Part shown: positions 53,874-63,034 of the stretch, one piece after another | Layout: each line of letters opens with the position of its first letter | Position numbering within the stretch: the stretch's first letter is position 1 | From: a virus | Length of the DNA stretch: 64,000 nucleotides | Reading direction: 5' to 3' (one strand) | IMG/VR virus record: IMGVR_UViG_3300011113_000253 | Coordinates: 1-64,000 of that record | Translations under genes and position numbers: made by a program | The notes under the pieces: model-generated | What the model saw: only the letters and a program-made list of their open reading frames with translations | Told to the model about the DNA's origin: nothing | The model's database searches: none

Positions 53874-56042
53874 ATGGCAGACGACATAAATCTTATTATT
53901 GAAAGTTTAGTAGCAGCAATTTCACAAAAGGTACAACAAACATCTGGTGGTACTACTGCTACGCCTGTTTCGTCGGTTGACATAATTGGTAGTGCTTCAA
54001 GAGTAGAATACCTAGATAAAGAAATTGAAAAATTAAAATTACAACAACAGTTTATTAAATCAATTTATAATGATTCAGAATCTCTTGCACAACTTGAAAT
54101 AGAGAATGAATTAAAAAAAGCAGAAATAAATAAAAAAATTGCTGATGAATTACAAAGAATAAACAAACTAAAAAAAGATAATGGATCTATAAGTGAGAAT
54201 GATTTAGAAAATTTAAAGAAACTTTCTGGTGATCTAGATGAAATAGTGGAAACAGAAAAAGATTTTGGTAGAGCAAAAGGTGCTGGTAATAAATTAGGTA
54301 ATCTTCTTGGATTTGATGAAAGTAAAAAAAGCGATTTAGTTTATCAAATGTTCAAAAATCCAAAACAAGTATTTGGACAAGTTGGTGAAAGTATAGATAA
54401 GTTTGGTGGTGGTGTTAAAGGCACGTTTAGTATGATTGGTATTACACTTGCACAAGAAGTTGTAAAACAAACTATGGAGGCATTTAAACAATACGATCAA
54501 GCTGCTGCGTCATTATCAAAAGTAGCAGGAGCAAATGCACAATTACAATCTGTTTTAAACAACACAGCAAGAGGCGCAACTGCTTATGGTATTTCGTTTG
54601 CACAAGCTGGTAAAGCAATTGAAGGTTTGTATACAGAACTAAATACGTTCTCAAACCTTAATCAAAAAGTTCAAGAAGAATTAGTTGTATCTACTGCAAA
54701 ATTAGAAAAGCTTGGTATTTCATCTCAACAAAGTGCTAAACAAATTGCTAGTTTAACTCAAATAATGGGAATGACAGAATCTCAAGCTGCAAAGACTTCT
54801 GAGAAACTTGCTGGATTTGCTTTGGCTATAGGAAGATCACCAACACAAGTTGCATCTGATTTTGCTGCTGCTTCTGAAAGATTGGGTGGTTATGGCGACA
54901 AAATGCTTGATGTATTTAAAAATCTTGAAATTCAAGCAAAAGGAACTGGTGTTGCTCTTAATGATCTTCTTAGAATAACAGAAAAGTTTCAAACATTTGA
55001 AGGTGCTGCTACTGCTGCTGGTAAGCTTAATGCTGCTCTTGGTGGTGGTTTTGTTAATGCTATGGAACTTCTTGAAGCATCAGCAGAAGACCCATCAAGA
55101 GCAATTGATTTACTAAGAACAAGATTAAACGATGCAGGTTTAGCTTTTAATCAAATGTCTTTTTATGAAAAGAAATTAATAGCAGATGCTGGTAATTTCA
55201 AATCTGTTGAAGAAGCAAGTCGTATTTTATCAATGACAAATGCCGAAGCAGAAAGAGCAGCAGCGGCAGACGCAGAAAGAGCAAATCAACAACAATTATT
55301 AAATGATGCAATTCAAAGATCAATACCAATTCAAGAAAAAATACAATTACTAATGGCAAATTTAGCTATTGTTATGGGTCCAGTTGTTGATGCTGTTAGT
55401 GGATTGATTTCAATGTTTACAATGTTGGTTGATAATCCTATAGGTGGATTTTTACTTAAAATAGGTCTTGCTATTGGTTTAATTTTTACTCCTGTAGGGT
55501 GGTTAGGAGCAGCAATTTATGCACTAGGTTTAGCGTTTGAATACCTACATGACATAATTTTAAAACCACATTCTCCAATTTTGTTTGATGTTTTAAATGA
55601 GATGCCTAGCGTATTTGGTGGTATGACTTCTTCTCTAAGTGGTTTAGATGGTCAAATGAATAGAACACTAGGAAACATGAATAAGTTTGAAGGATCTGTA
55701 AAAGGTATTGCATCAAGCTTTGAAGCATTACCAGATAGTATTTCTGTAACAACTCCTCAACTTGATAAACTAAATACAAGTATGGAAGTAACAAGTAAAA
55801 TAACTGATGCAACTAAACAATCTGTTGATTCAATTAATAATCTAAATACAGAAAAAGCAAATCAACTTGTTAGCATTATGTCACCACAACAACCTAATGT
55901 TACCGTATCACCTATGATTAACCAACCTGCACCAGAAGTTAAAGTTTATTTAGGTAACGAACCAATAAAAGGTATTGTTAATAAAGTTATGAATGGTGGT
56001 TCTAATTTATCACCACAAGCACTTGGAGTACCATTAAAATAA
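53874..56042 (+). CDS. Tape measure protein
   Basis: The 722-residue protein is helical, with coiled coils in the first 150 residues and Ala/Gln-rich helices through the middle (AKQIASLTQIMGMTESQAAK). It has a long hydrophobic stretch near residues 495-565 (VVDAVSGLISMFTMLVDNPI, IGLAIGLIFTPVGWLGAAIY), as tape measures do. The G-L-x-x-E-L motif and the GFVNAMELLEASAEDPSRAI segment fit myovirus tape measures. It sets tail length and later leaves through the tube. GAGG precedes the ATG. Confidence 0.82.
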   Translation: MADDINLIIESLVAAISQKVQQTSGGTTATPVSSVDIIGSASRVEYLDKEIEKLKLQQQFIKSIYNDSESLAQLEIENELKKAEINKKIADELQRINKLKKDNGSISENDLENLKKLSGDLDEIVETEKDFGRAKGAGNKLGNLLGFDESKKSDLVYQMFKNPKQVFGQVGESIDKFGGGVKGTFSMIGITLAQEVVKQTMEAFKQYDQAAASLSKVAGANAQLQSVLNNTARGATAYGISFAQAGKAIEGLYTELNTFSNLNQKVQEELVVSTAKLEKLGISSQQSAKQIASLTQIMGMTESQAAKTSEKLAGFALAIGRSPTQVASDFAAASERLGGYGDKMLDVFKNLEIQAKGTGVALNDLLRITEKFQTFEGAATAAGKLNAALGGGFVNAMELLEASAEDPSRAIDLLRTRLNDAGLAFNQMSFYEKKLIADAGNFKSVEEASRILSMTNAEAERAAAADAERANQQQLLNDAIQRSIPIQEKIQLLMANLAIVMGPVVDAVSGLISMFTMLVDNPIGGFLLKIGLAIGLIFTPVGWLGAAIYALGLAFEYLHDIILKPHSPILFDVLNEMPSVFGGMTSSLSGLDGQMNRTLGNMNKFEGSVKGIASSFEALPDSISVTTPQLDKLNTSMEVTSKITDATKQSVDSINNLNTEKANQLVSIMSPQQPNVTVSPMINQPAPEVKVYLGNEPIKGIVNKVMNGGSNLSPQALGVPLK

Positions 56043-56054
56043 TGGAGAATAATA

Positions 56055-56849
56055 ATGGCTGACATTTATCCTGGTTTTGGAATTTTTGAAGGTGTAAAAG
56101 TAGGTTTACTAAAAGTATTTAGTATTACCTATGATTCTGAAATTCAGTTCCTTCCTTACGATTTAAGAATTACAGAAAGTTTAACACCAGAATGGAATCA
56201 AGAATCTGTTATTGGTAGAATGGACCCTATTGCTCGTTTTAAAAGAATGGGTAGAACAATGAACATTAATTTTAAAGCAAGAGCAAAAGAAGATTTAAAA
56301 GATGGAACTGCTTATCTTCCATACGATGATTTATTACATTGTGTAGACCATTTAAAAAGAGTTTGTTATCCAAGATACAATTCAAGTCAAGTTATGACCT
56401 CCCCACCATTATTTAGAATAAAACACGATCTAATACAAGCTGGAGAAAATACAAATGATTCTGGTGTATTATGTTACATTACAACAATAAAAGCAGATCC
56501 AGTTATGGAAAAGAATGCTGTATTTTACAAAACTGATGGAGCTTCAAACAATAAAATAGGTAATCTTACACAAGGTATTTATCCTAAAGCTTTTGACATA
56601 ACAATAGGTATTACAGTATTAAATGAAAATCTTGTAACTGATACAGACGGTAGAGTGATAGTAACAGGAACTTTAAATAAACGTTATTTTTACAACTTTA
56701 GTACAACTAATGGTCCCGCTGGTGGTCACGATGGATTTCATGCAGCCGCTGATGGAGCAGAAACAGCAACACCAGACACAAATGCTAATAGCCAAGGCAC
56801 ATCTAATCCAGAAGATGCTGCTGCTGCAAAGGTTATAGGAGGTAAATAA
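56055..56849 (+). CDS. Baseplate-tube junction protein (gp48/gp54-like)
   Basis: The 264-residue protein has SITYDSEIQFLPYDLRITES, LTPEWNQESVIGRMDPIARF and KRMGRTMNINFKARAKEDLK, the W-N-x-E-x-V-x-G-R-M-D-P-I signature I associate with tube-baseplate junction proteins. TDGRVIVTGTLNKRYFYNFS follows near the end, then a disordered Ala/Asn/Asp-rich tail. It lies between the tape measure and LysM genes, the usual place for a tube cap or adaptor. Confidence 0.72.
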   Translation: MADIYPGFGIFEGVKVGLLKVFSITYDSEIQFLPYDLRITESLTPEWNQESVIGRMDPIARFKRMGRTMNINFKARAKEDLKDGTAYLPYDDLLHCVDHLKRVCYPRYNSSQVMTSPPLFRIKHDLIQAGENTNDSGVLCYITTIKADPVMEKNAVFYKTDGASNNKIGNLTQGIYPKAFDITIGITVLNENLVTDTDGRVIVTGTLNKRYFYNFSTTNGPAGGHDGFHAAADGAETATPDTNANSQGTSNPEDAAAAKVIGGK

Positions 56850-57190
56850 TGGCTACAAGATACTCTGGAAACGTTTTAAAAAGCACCTCCACAGACAATA
56901 CTTCATTAAAACAAGTTATTGAATCAAGAGGAAGAAAATTTATTGATCATTATTCAACTGCTAATTTGATTTATCCAACAGTTGAACAAATACAAATGTT
57001 AAGTTTTACCAATCATATTTGGAAGGCTGGTGATAAGTATTGGAAGTTATCATCTACTTATTATGGTGATCCAAAGTATTGGTGGATAATTGCATGGTAC
57101 AACAAAAAGCCAATTGAGGCTTCTTTGGCTGTTGGAGATGTTTTACAAATCCCACAACCTCTTGGTGATTTATTGGGAATGATAGGATAA
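56849..57190 (+). CDS. LysM-type baseplate protein (gp53-like)
   Basis: The 113-residue protein carries a LysM-like fold in its second half: IWKAGDKYWKLSSTYYGDPK, YWWIIAWYNKKPIEASLAVG, DVLQIPQPLG, i.e. the D-x-Y-W/x-L/I-A-x-x-Y-Y-G-D-x-x-Y-W-W-x-I-x-x-x-N pattern. Small LysM proteins (T4 gp53, P2 gpX) join tube to baseplate or wedge parts. It starts within a TAATG overlap with the junction gene. Confidence 0.8.
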   Translation: MATRYSGNVLKSTSTDNTSLKQVIESRGRKFIDHYSTANLIYPTVEQIQMLSFTNHIWKAGDKYWKLSSTYYGDPKYWWIIAWYNKKPIEASLAVGDVLQIPQPLGDLLGMIG

Positions 57191-57193
57191 AAA

Positions 57194-60001
57194 ATGCCAC
57201 CAAAAACTGATGTTAAGTTTAATAATCAAGGTTTTATTACATCTTACATAACTGAAATAATTGAATTAATAAAACCTACGTATGACAACATCTTAACTTT
57301 AGATACTTCAGAAAAAAGTCTTCCAGAAACAATAGCTTTGTTAACAGGTAAGACTGATGGGTTAAAATTAACAAATTTAAAAGCCTATCAATACAATTCT
57401 TTGATTCCAAAAATTAGATTATTTAGAGTAAATTCAGAAGATGATAGTGAGTATGAGTTTATTTTTAGTAAAGATTACAAATACAATTATCTTAGTGAAA
57501 ATCATTTTGTAGGAAATAATTGCGGTATTAAGTCCATCAATTGGATCTTGGCAGGTACAAATCCAGCATCATCAGAAAAAACAATTGAAGTAAAAATAGA
57601 ATTTTATTTTGATTCTATTAATTCTTTTTCTGGTGGTAGTTATGACCAAATGTTAAAACTTTGGAACAATAGAACTCCAAGTTTGTTAAGAAGCCCATTT
57701 GATAATCCGACAACAAAACAAACTACAAACTATTGGTCATTAATTTATCATCCATCTATTTTACCAGATCAATACTCAAGTCCTTTATTTAGGATAAAAG
57801 CAATTGTTGGATGGGAACAACTAAGACCAGAAATACTTAATGAAATTTTTAAAGGTAAACAAGACATAAATGAAGAGTTTTATGATTCTGATCTTGTTAT
57901 GTACCTAAACCTTGTACAACATAATTTTGCTTTCAATGAGGATGGCAGCATTAAACTAACAGCAAATTACATTGCTAGTTTAGAAAATAGTTTATTTTCT
58001 ACAAATTTTGATTTATTAAAAGGATTAAAAGAAAGTTTAGATAAACTAAAAGATGTAGACGTTTTAACACTAGATTCTCCTTACGATGCTGTTGATCTTC
58101 AAACAGTTACTCCTGGTTTTGAACTAGAAACATCTAATGAAAAAGCAGATGTAGAATTATTATCAAAATCTTTAACAATAACTCAATTAGAAAGAAGAAT
58201 AAAGTTCTTAACTTATTTATCAAATGGTAATGATCTTTCAAAATTAAAAACAGAATTAAATTTATGTCTTGGTCCTAATGCAACTTTAGCAAACCTTGGG
58301 ATACCAGATTTAGATTATTCTACTGGTGTAGCACAGGAAAAAGTACAAGAACTATTAACAACTTATTCTGCTACTGCTGATCTAGCACAAAATTTAATTG
58401 ATTCAAGAACTGTAGAAATAAAACAATTTTATTATTCTCAATTAATAAAAGAATTAATTAAAACAACAAATGGTAAAAATAAAATTTTTCTTTTACCAGT
58501 AGATGCTCCGTTTGTTAAACAATGGTTAAATTGGAAAAATGGTATTGGTAGTGCTAGTAAACCAAAGTTTTCAATAACAAGAACTGGTAGTATTTTACCA
58601 CAAGACGAGACAGCTTTAGATAAAAAACTTTCTAATCTTGATTTGGCAAGAACTTCAAGCGATGGATTAGAGTGGTTTGAAGGAGATCCAGATGATTTTG
58701 GCGAAGCTCAGCAGACATTAAGAAATGAAGAAGAATCTGTAACTTCTAAAAGAATTATGTTTACTACTTTTGGTTACTTAATAGACGCAGCTATAACAAT
58801 AATTAGAAATAAGTACGGTTCAAATTTAAAAGAACTTGAAAGAAATAAAATTTTATTTTCTACTTTTTCTGAGGTTGTACAAATACCAAACCAACCAAAG
58901 AACTTTTCAATTGCAGACATACCTATTGAAATTAATTTTTTTGTTAATTTTTTAGATAATGAATTGTATGAAAAAGGAGTTAAAGAATACCCTTTATTTA
59001 AATTTATTAAAGACTTAACAATAAAAGCAGCAGAACCATCACTTGAATCGAGAGAAATTTATAACGGTAATGTTAATAAGTATTCAAATACTTCGTTAGT
59101 TAGTACTATTATTTCATTAGGATCAACAGACCCAAAAAATCATCCTTTATCAGATTTTATTGATCCAAATACAAATGCAGTAAAGTTTGGATTATCAATT
59201 AATAAAACAAATTTAAAACCATTTTATTTAACAAGAACAAATTTATCTAATACAAAATTAATTCCATTTAATTATTTTATTGTTTACGATAAATTTAATA
59301 AAGATTTTACTGGTGTTGAGAATAAAGTTGCTGACGAAAAACGAGGAATTTATCATTATACTTTAGCACAAGATTATGGTTTAGTAAAATCAATAAACTT
59401 TAAAAAAATAGATCAACCATTTTTAAGAGAATCAAAATCTGTTGGAAAGAAAACTATTTATCTTGGACAATTTAGAGATCTTTATAATGCTGAAATAAAA
59501 ATGATTGGCAATAACATTTATTACCCTGGCATGATGTTGTTTATAAAACCTAATGTTGAATTTGGAAGAGTTATTTCAACAGTAAAATCTGCTCCTACAT
59601 TTGCACAATTAACTGGTATAGGCGGTTATTATACTGTTACAAAAGTTACAAGTGAAATAACTGACGAAGCGTATACAACTACTTTAGATTGTGTATTTCA
59701 TTCCAACGATGGTTTACAACCAAGCGAAGCAGAATCACAAGATTGTAATTATACAGAATTAGAAAAAGCTGGTCTTTATGACTCAAGTGGAAAAGTTCTA
59801 CCAGAAATGAGTTTAATTCTTGCTAACTTAAAAGAAATTGTTGACGATGTGGCAGAGCAAAAAGAAGAATTAGATAGAGAAAAGAAACTACAACAATTAC
59901 AACAAGATCTTGAAATCAGTATGCAACAAGGTGAAATTTCTCGTGCAGCACAAATTGCGTTAGAAGCAGAAATAGAATACCTTAAAAGTTTTTTTGATTA
60001 A
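57194..60001 (+). CDS. Large baseplate hub-like structural protein
   Basis: The 935-residue protein has an N-terminal virion-type domain (YEFIFSKDYKYNYLSENHFV, CGIKSINWILAGTNPASSEK) I recall from marine-phage baseplate proteins. A helical middle follows (about 280-420, QLERRIKFLTYLSNGNDLSK). The C-terminal part includes NIYYPGMMLFIKPNVEFGRV and GIGGYYTVTKVTSEITDEAY with TTTLDCVFHSNDG, typical of hub proteins that ring the tube tip. It ends in a coiled coil (about 885-930). It follows the LysM gene; a hub role is the best inference. Confidence 0.62.
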   Translation: MPPKTDVKFNNQGFITSYITEIIELIKPTYDNILTLDTSEKSLPETIALLTGKTDGLKLTNLKAYQYNSLIPKIRLFRVNSEDDSEYEFIFSKDYKYNYLSENHFVGNNCGIKSINWILAGTNPASSEKTIEVKIEFYFDSINSFSGGSYDQMLKLWNNRTPSLLRSPFDNPTTKQTTNYWSLIYHPSILPDQYSSPLFRIKAIVGWEQLRPEILNEIFKGKQDINEEFYDSDLVMYLNLVQHNFAFNEDGSIKLTANYIASLENSLFSTNFDLLKGLKESLDKLKDVDVLTLDSPYDAVDLQTVTPGFELETSNEKADVELLSKSLTITQLERRIKFLTYLSNGNDLSKLKTELNLCLGPNATLANLGIPDLDYSTGVAQEKVQELLTTYSATADLAQNLIDSRTVEIKQFYYSQLIKELIKTTNGKNKIFLLPVDAPFVKQWLNWKNGIGSASKPKFSITRTGSILPQDETALDKKLSNLDLARTSSDGLEWFEGDPDDFGEAQQTLRNEEESVTSKRIMFTTFGYLIDAAITIIRNKYGSNLKELERNKILFSTFSEVVQIPNQPKNFSIADIPIEINFFVNFLDNELYEKGVKEYPLFKFIKDLTIKAAEPSLESREIYNGNVNKYSNTSLVSTIISLGSTDPKNHPLSDFIDPNTNAVKFGLSINKTNLKPFYLTRTNLSNTKLIPFNYFIVYDKFNKDFTGVENKVADEKRGIYHYTLAQDYGLVKSINFKKIDQPFLRESKSVGKKTIYLGQFRDLYNAEIKMIGNNIYYPGMMLFIKPNVEFGRVISTVKSAPTFAQLTGIGGYYTVTKVTSEITDEAYTTTLDCVFHSNDGLQPSEAESQDCNYTELEKAGLYDSSGKVLPEMSLILANLKEIVDDVAEQKEELDREKKLQQLQQDLEISMQQGEISRAAQIALEAEIEYLKSFFD

Positions 60002-60012
60002 TAGGAATAAAA

Positions 60013-61209
60013 ATGGCAACAATAGCAAGAAATAATCAAAAATCTATAGAACAATTTACATTTAGAAAATACTATGATGTTGTGTATTATCCAAAAGAAT
60101 ACACAAACATTATTGATTTCTGGAAAAATTCAATTCTTTATGGAAAGATTAATAGAGATTTAGATTCAATTATTTTAAATACTAATAATCTTAAAGTTCT
60201 CAAAACAAGCAACATAAACCAAGCAAATCAATTTTATGCTATTTCTTTCGTTGCAGATGCCTTTAATGAAATGGTTATTGAGTTTCAAAGAGCAAATCAA
60301 TTAAGTTTAATTCCTAAATCAAAATTAAATCCATTAAAAATTGTAAGAGCAACAACAATACCACAAAATAACTATAATGAAACAATAAGAACATTTTTAG
60401 ATAAAGTATTTGATCAAAATAAATTAAGAAATTCTATAACTAATTTAAATGATTTTCTTAATGAGTTTTGTTATCTTATGAATAATACTGGTTTATACAT
60501 TTCTCAAACAGCTTTTATGACAAGCGGAATTGCTTCGCCAACCACTACAGGATTAGTAATTGATTTATCTAATCTTAATAATGGTGACGATCAATTAAAA
60601 GTTAATCAATTTTTAAATGATCCAAATTATAAATTTTTCATTAATACAGCAGAAAAATACAGTTTTTTTGTTGATAAGAATGCACCCTGGAGATTAGTAT
60701 TCAATCTTTCAACAAATTATGCATTAGAAAAAATGAAACAAAACAATTTTAATTCTCTTGATGAAATGTTTGATAACGCTTATACTACGACATACATAAC
60801 AGATTGGAAAATTATTAAAGATACATTAATACAATACTACAATGACAATGTATTTGTAAAGAACAAAATACAAAGTCCCATTTTAAATAATGAAGGACAA
60901 CTTATAAACAGAACAATAAATAAACAACAAATTAATAGCAATACTTATGATGATTTATTTTGGATTAAAATGTATTATTTTATTAGATTAAGAGAAGAAA
61001 ATTTTAGAATTAATCAAAATCAATTTGAAAATAAATTACATACATTAACCGCAATTTATAATGCATCTGGAGAATTATCTACTTTGCAATACATCAATAA
61101 AGATACAAAACCATTCCTTGACGGTGGAACAAATCCAGATTATGCTCAAGTAATCGAAGTAAGTAAGAAGAAGAAAATGAAGTCTTCTAATTTTATTTAT
61201 AAATTTTAA
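60013..61209 (+). CDS. Baseplate-module structural protein, unknown exact role
   Basis: The 398-residue protein has an N-terminal FRKYYDVVYYPKEYTNIIDF and a central block ending FFVDKNAPWRLVFNLSTNYA, then a helical region with many Asn, Tyr and Lys. The A-P-W-R-L-V-x-N/D-L-S block is one I remember from marine phage virion proteins of unassigned function. It lies between the hub-like gene and a DNA polymerase gene, with AGGA before its ATG. No enzyme motif is visible. Confidence 0.55.
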   Translation: MATIARNNQKSIEQFTFRKYYDVVYYPKEYTNIIDFWKNSILYGKINRDLDSIILNTNNLKVLKTSNINQANQFYAISFVADAFNEMVIEFQRANQLSLIPKSKLNPLKIVRATTIPQNNYNETIRTFLDKVFDQNKLRNSITNLNDFLNEFCYLMNNTGLYISQTAFMTSGIASPTTTGLVIDLSNLNNGDDQLKVNQFLNDPNYKFFINTAEKYSFFVDKNAPWRLVFNLSTNYALEKMKQNNFNSLDEMFDNAYTTTYITDWKIIKDTLIQYYNDNVFVKNKIQSPILNNEGQLINRTINKQQINSNTYDDLFWIKMYYFIRLREENFRINQNQFENKLHTLTAIYNASGELSTLQYINKDTKPFLDGGTNPDYAQVIEVSKKKKMKSSNFIYKF

Positions 61210-61219
61210 TGAGGCTAAA

Positions 61220-62362
61220 ATGTTTGTTGAACCTCTTGATAATAAAGGCGAGTGTGTGGGCTTTTATTGTCAAAATGAAATAATTCAAAATTTACCAGAT
61301 TATGTAAAATCTTGGAGTTATCATCCATCCTTTAATGGTGGTGATTATGCTTATTTGTATTGCCAAGATGAAATTAATAAGTTTTGTCCAGATAATGCAA
61401 AAGATGATTGGAAACTTGTTAATGATAAGATGAAAGCTTATTTTAAATCTTTCTCAAATGCTAAAATTAATCTTGATGATAATTGTTTATTTGAAATGAT
61501 TCCACACAAGTTTCTTATGACTTATTATGAAGTCAAAACAAAAATTGTTGAACACATTCTAAATACGGTTGCAAAGCCAAAAGATTATGATTATCTCGTT
61601 AAATTATCAGAAGTTCTTTGGGACATTAAAAGTAGACCATTGAATGTTGTGTTGGATGGTGTGGAAGATAAAAAGATAATCCAAAAGTATTCAAACATTA
61701 GTAGATTTATTAACTATGACATTTTTGGAACAAAGACAGGTAGACTATCAACCCATAAACGTTCATTCCCAATAATGCAGATGGATAAGAATCATCGTTC
61801 TATTATCCATCCTACAAATGATTGGTTTGTTGAGCTTGATTATAACGGAGCAGAACTTAGAACGTTTCTTGCTCTTGCAGGAAAGCCACAACCCAAAGAA
61901 GATATTCACGATTGGAATAATCAACACATTTTTGATAACAAGAAAACAAGGGATGAAGCAAAAGTAGCATTTCTTGCATGGCTTTATGGAGATACTAAAA
62001 ATGAAAAGGCTGAATCGATTTACAATAAAGAAGAAGTACTTAATAGATTTTGGGATGGAGAAAAGGTTACTACGTTCTACGGCTTACAAATTTCAGCAGA
62101 TAATCATCATGCTCTTTCTTACATTGTTCAGTCTACATTTGGTCAGCTTGCTCTTCGTCAGATGATTAAAGTGTTTCAGTTTCTAAAAGGTCGTAAATCT
62201 TTTATTGCTTTTACTATTCATGACAACATTGTGATTGATCTTGCAGACGAAGATAAAAAAGACCTAAAAAAAATTATGAAGATTTATTCCAATACTGACC
62301 TTGGGATGTTTAAAGTAAACGTGAAAGCAGGAAGTAATTACGGTGAAATGCGTAAGATTTAA
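61220..62362 (+). CDS. polA: Minimal family A DNA polymerase (palm/fingers)
   Basis: The 380-residue protein carries family A motifs. GTKTGRLSTHKRSFPIMQM (170-188) is the T-G-R-L-S/T region. WFVELDYNGAELRTFLALAG (202-221) is motif A with D207. TRDEAKVAFLAWLYG (243-257) is a motif B/O-helix variant with R244, K248 and Y256. FTIHDNIVIDL (331-341) is motif C with H334-D335. The N-terminal 3'-5' exonuclease of Pol I is absent and the thumb is reduced; E. coli Pol I is 928 residues. It probably needs a separate exonuclease elsewhere. Its placement in a baseplate run is unusual. Confidence 0.82.
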   Translation: MFVEPLDNKGECVGFYCQNEIIQNLPDYVKSWSYHPSFNGGDYAYLYCQDEINKFCPDNAKDDWKLVNDKMKAYFKSFSNAKINLDDNCLFEMIPHKFLMTYYEVKTKIVEHILNTVAKPKDYDYLVKLSEVLWDIKSRPLNVVLDGVEDKKIIQKYSNISRFINYDIFGTKTGRLSTHKRSFPIMQMDKNHRSIIHPTNDWFVELDYNGAELRTFLALAGKPQPKEDIHDWNNQHIFDNKKTRDEAKVAFLAWLYGDTKNEKAESIYNKEEVLNRFWDGEKVTTFYGLQISADNHHALSYIVQSTFGQLALRQMIKVFQFLKGRKSFIAFTIHDNIVIDLADEDKKDLKKIMKIYSNTDLGMFKVNVKAGSNYGEMRKI

Positions 62363-62369
62363 CTATTTA
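62363..62369 (+). promoter_or_regulatory. CTATTTA motif, putative late promoter
   Basis: TTTAACTATTTATT starts right at the polymerase stop codon and lies 31 bases before ATG 62401. The following TTAAAGGAAAATT leader closely resembles that before the 28924 gene. Confidence 0.55.
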
Positions 62370-62400
62370 TTGTGTAAGTAAATTAAAGGAAAATTTTATA

Positions 62401-63033
62401 ATGATTATAACAGAATCACAATTAAGACTTATAGTTAGACAAGAACTTTTAGAAGTATTAAGTGAAAATAATCCAGATCTTTTAAACGAAGGAAGACTTG
62501 GACAATTATTTGCTAAATTTGCTTTTCCATTAGCTGTTGCATTTGGTGGTGGAGCTTCATTAGGTACAGCTATAAACCAATCTGATGAAGCATTATCTGG
62601 AGGTCCAGCGATAGCTCAAGTAGCCAGGACAATTGGTGCATCTCAAGTAGATAAAGAGCAGCTTCCAGTATTATCTAAAAAATACATTGAAAGCTTAAGC
62701 CCAAATATTAAATTTGATGTTGATAATAAACAATTAATTTATAAAGGCATTAAAACCACAATAGATAACAGTTTAATAGAACAAGCAAAAAGGTTTGTCA
62801 GTCTTGATCCAAGTGGTAAATCAAGTGAAGTAGATAAATTTATGAGATCGCCAGAAGGTCAAAAATTTAAAAATGATATAGAATTATATATTGAAAAAAA
62901 CCAAGAATTAAATAAAGCAGTAAAAGCTCAAGACAAACAAAATCTAAGTTTAGCTATTGCTCTTATGTGTCTTACTTTGGCGTTGATTACAGCGGTTCAT
63001 GGTGCTGACATAACAACAAAAGATAGGAGATAA
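62401..63033 (+). CDS. Shared-helix protein with two hydrophobic segments
   Basis: The 210-residue product begins MIITESQLRLIVRQELLEVL, then SEN, so LSE supplies an L-x-E site. A hydrophobic Ala/Gly-rich helix (FAKFAFPLAVAFGGGASLGT, about 39-58) and a C-terminal one (LSLAIALMCLTLALITAVHG, about 181-200) flank a soluble middle (PVLSKKYIESLSPNIKFDVD). The upstream AAAGGA is about 12 bases before the ATG. With two potential membrane segments it could be an internal protein delivered to the membrane, or a membrane protein unrelated to the virion. Confidence 0.6.
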   Translation: MIITESQLRLIVRQELLEVLSENNPDLLNEGRLGQLFAKFAFPLAVAFGGGASLGTAINQSDEALSGGPAIAQVARTIGASQVDKEQLPVLSKKYIESLSPNIKFDVDNKQLIYKGIKTTIDNSLIEQAKRFVSLDPSGKSSEVDKFMRSPEGQKFKNDIELYIEKNQELNKAVKAQDKQNLSLAIALMCLTLALITAVHGADITTKDRR

Positions 63034-63034
63034 A

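Noticed and set aside
10265-62370. Reading the repeated motif as a minus-strand T4-type late promoter (ATAAATAG)
   Set aside because: All genes are on the plus strand and each copy precedes a plus-strand start, often right after a plus-strand terminator.
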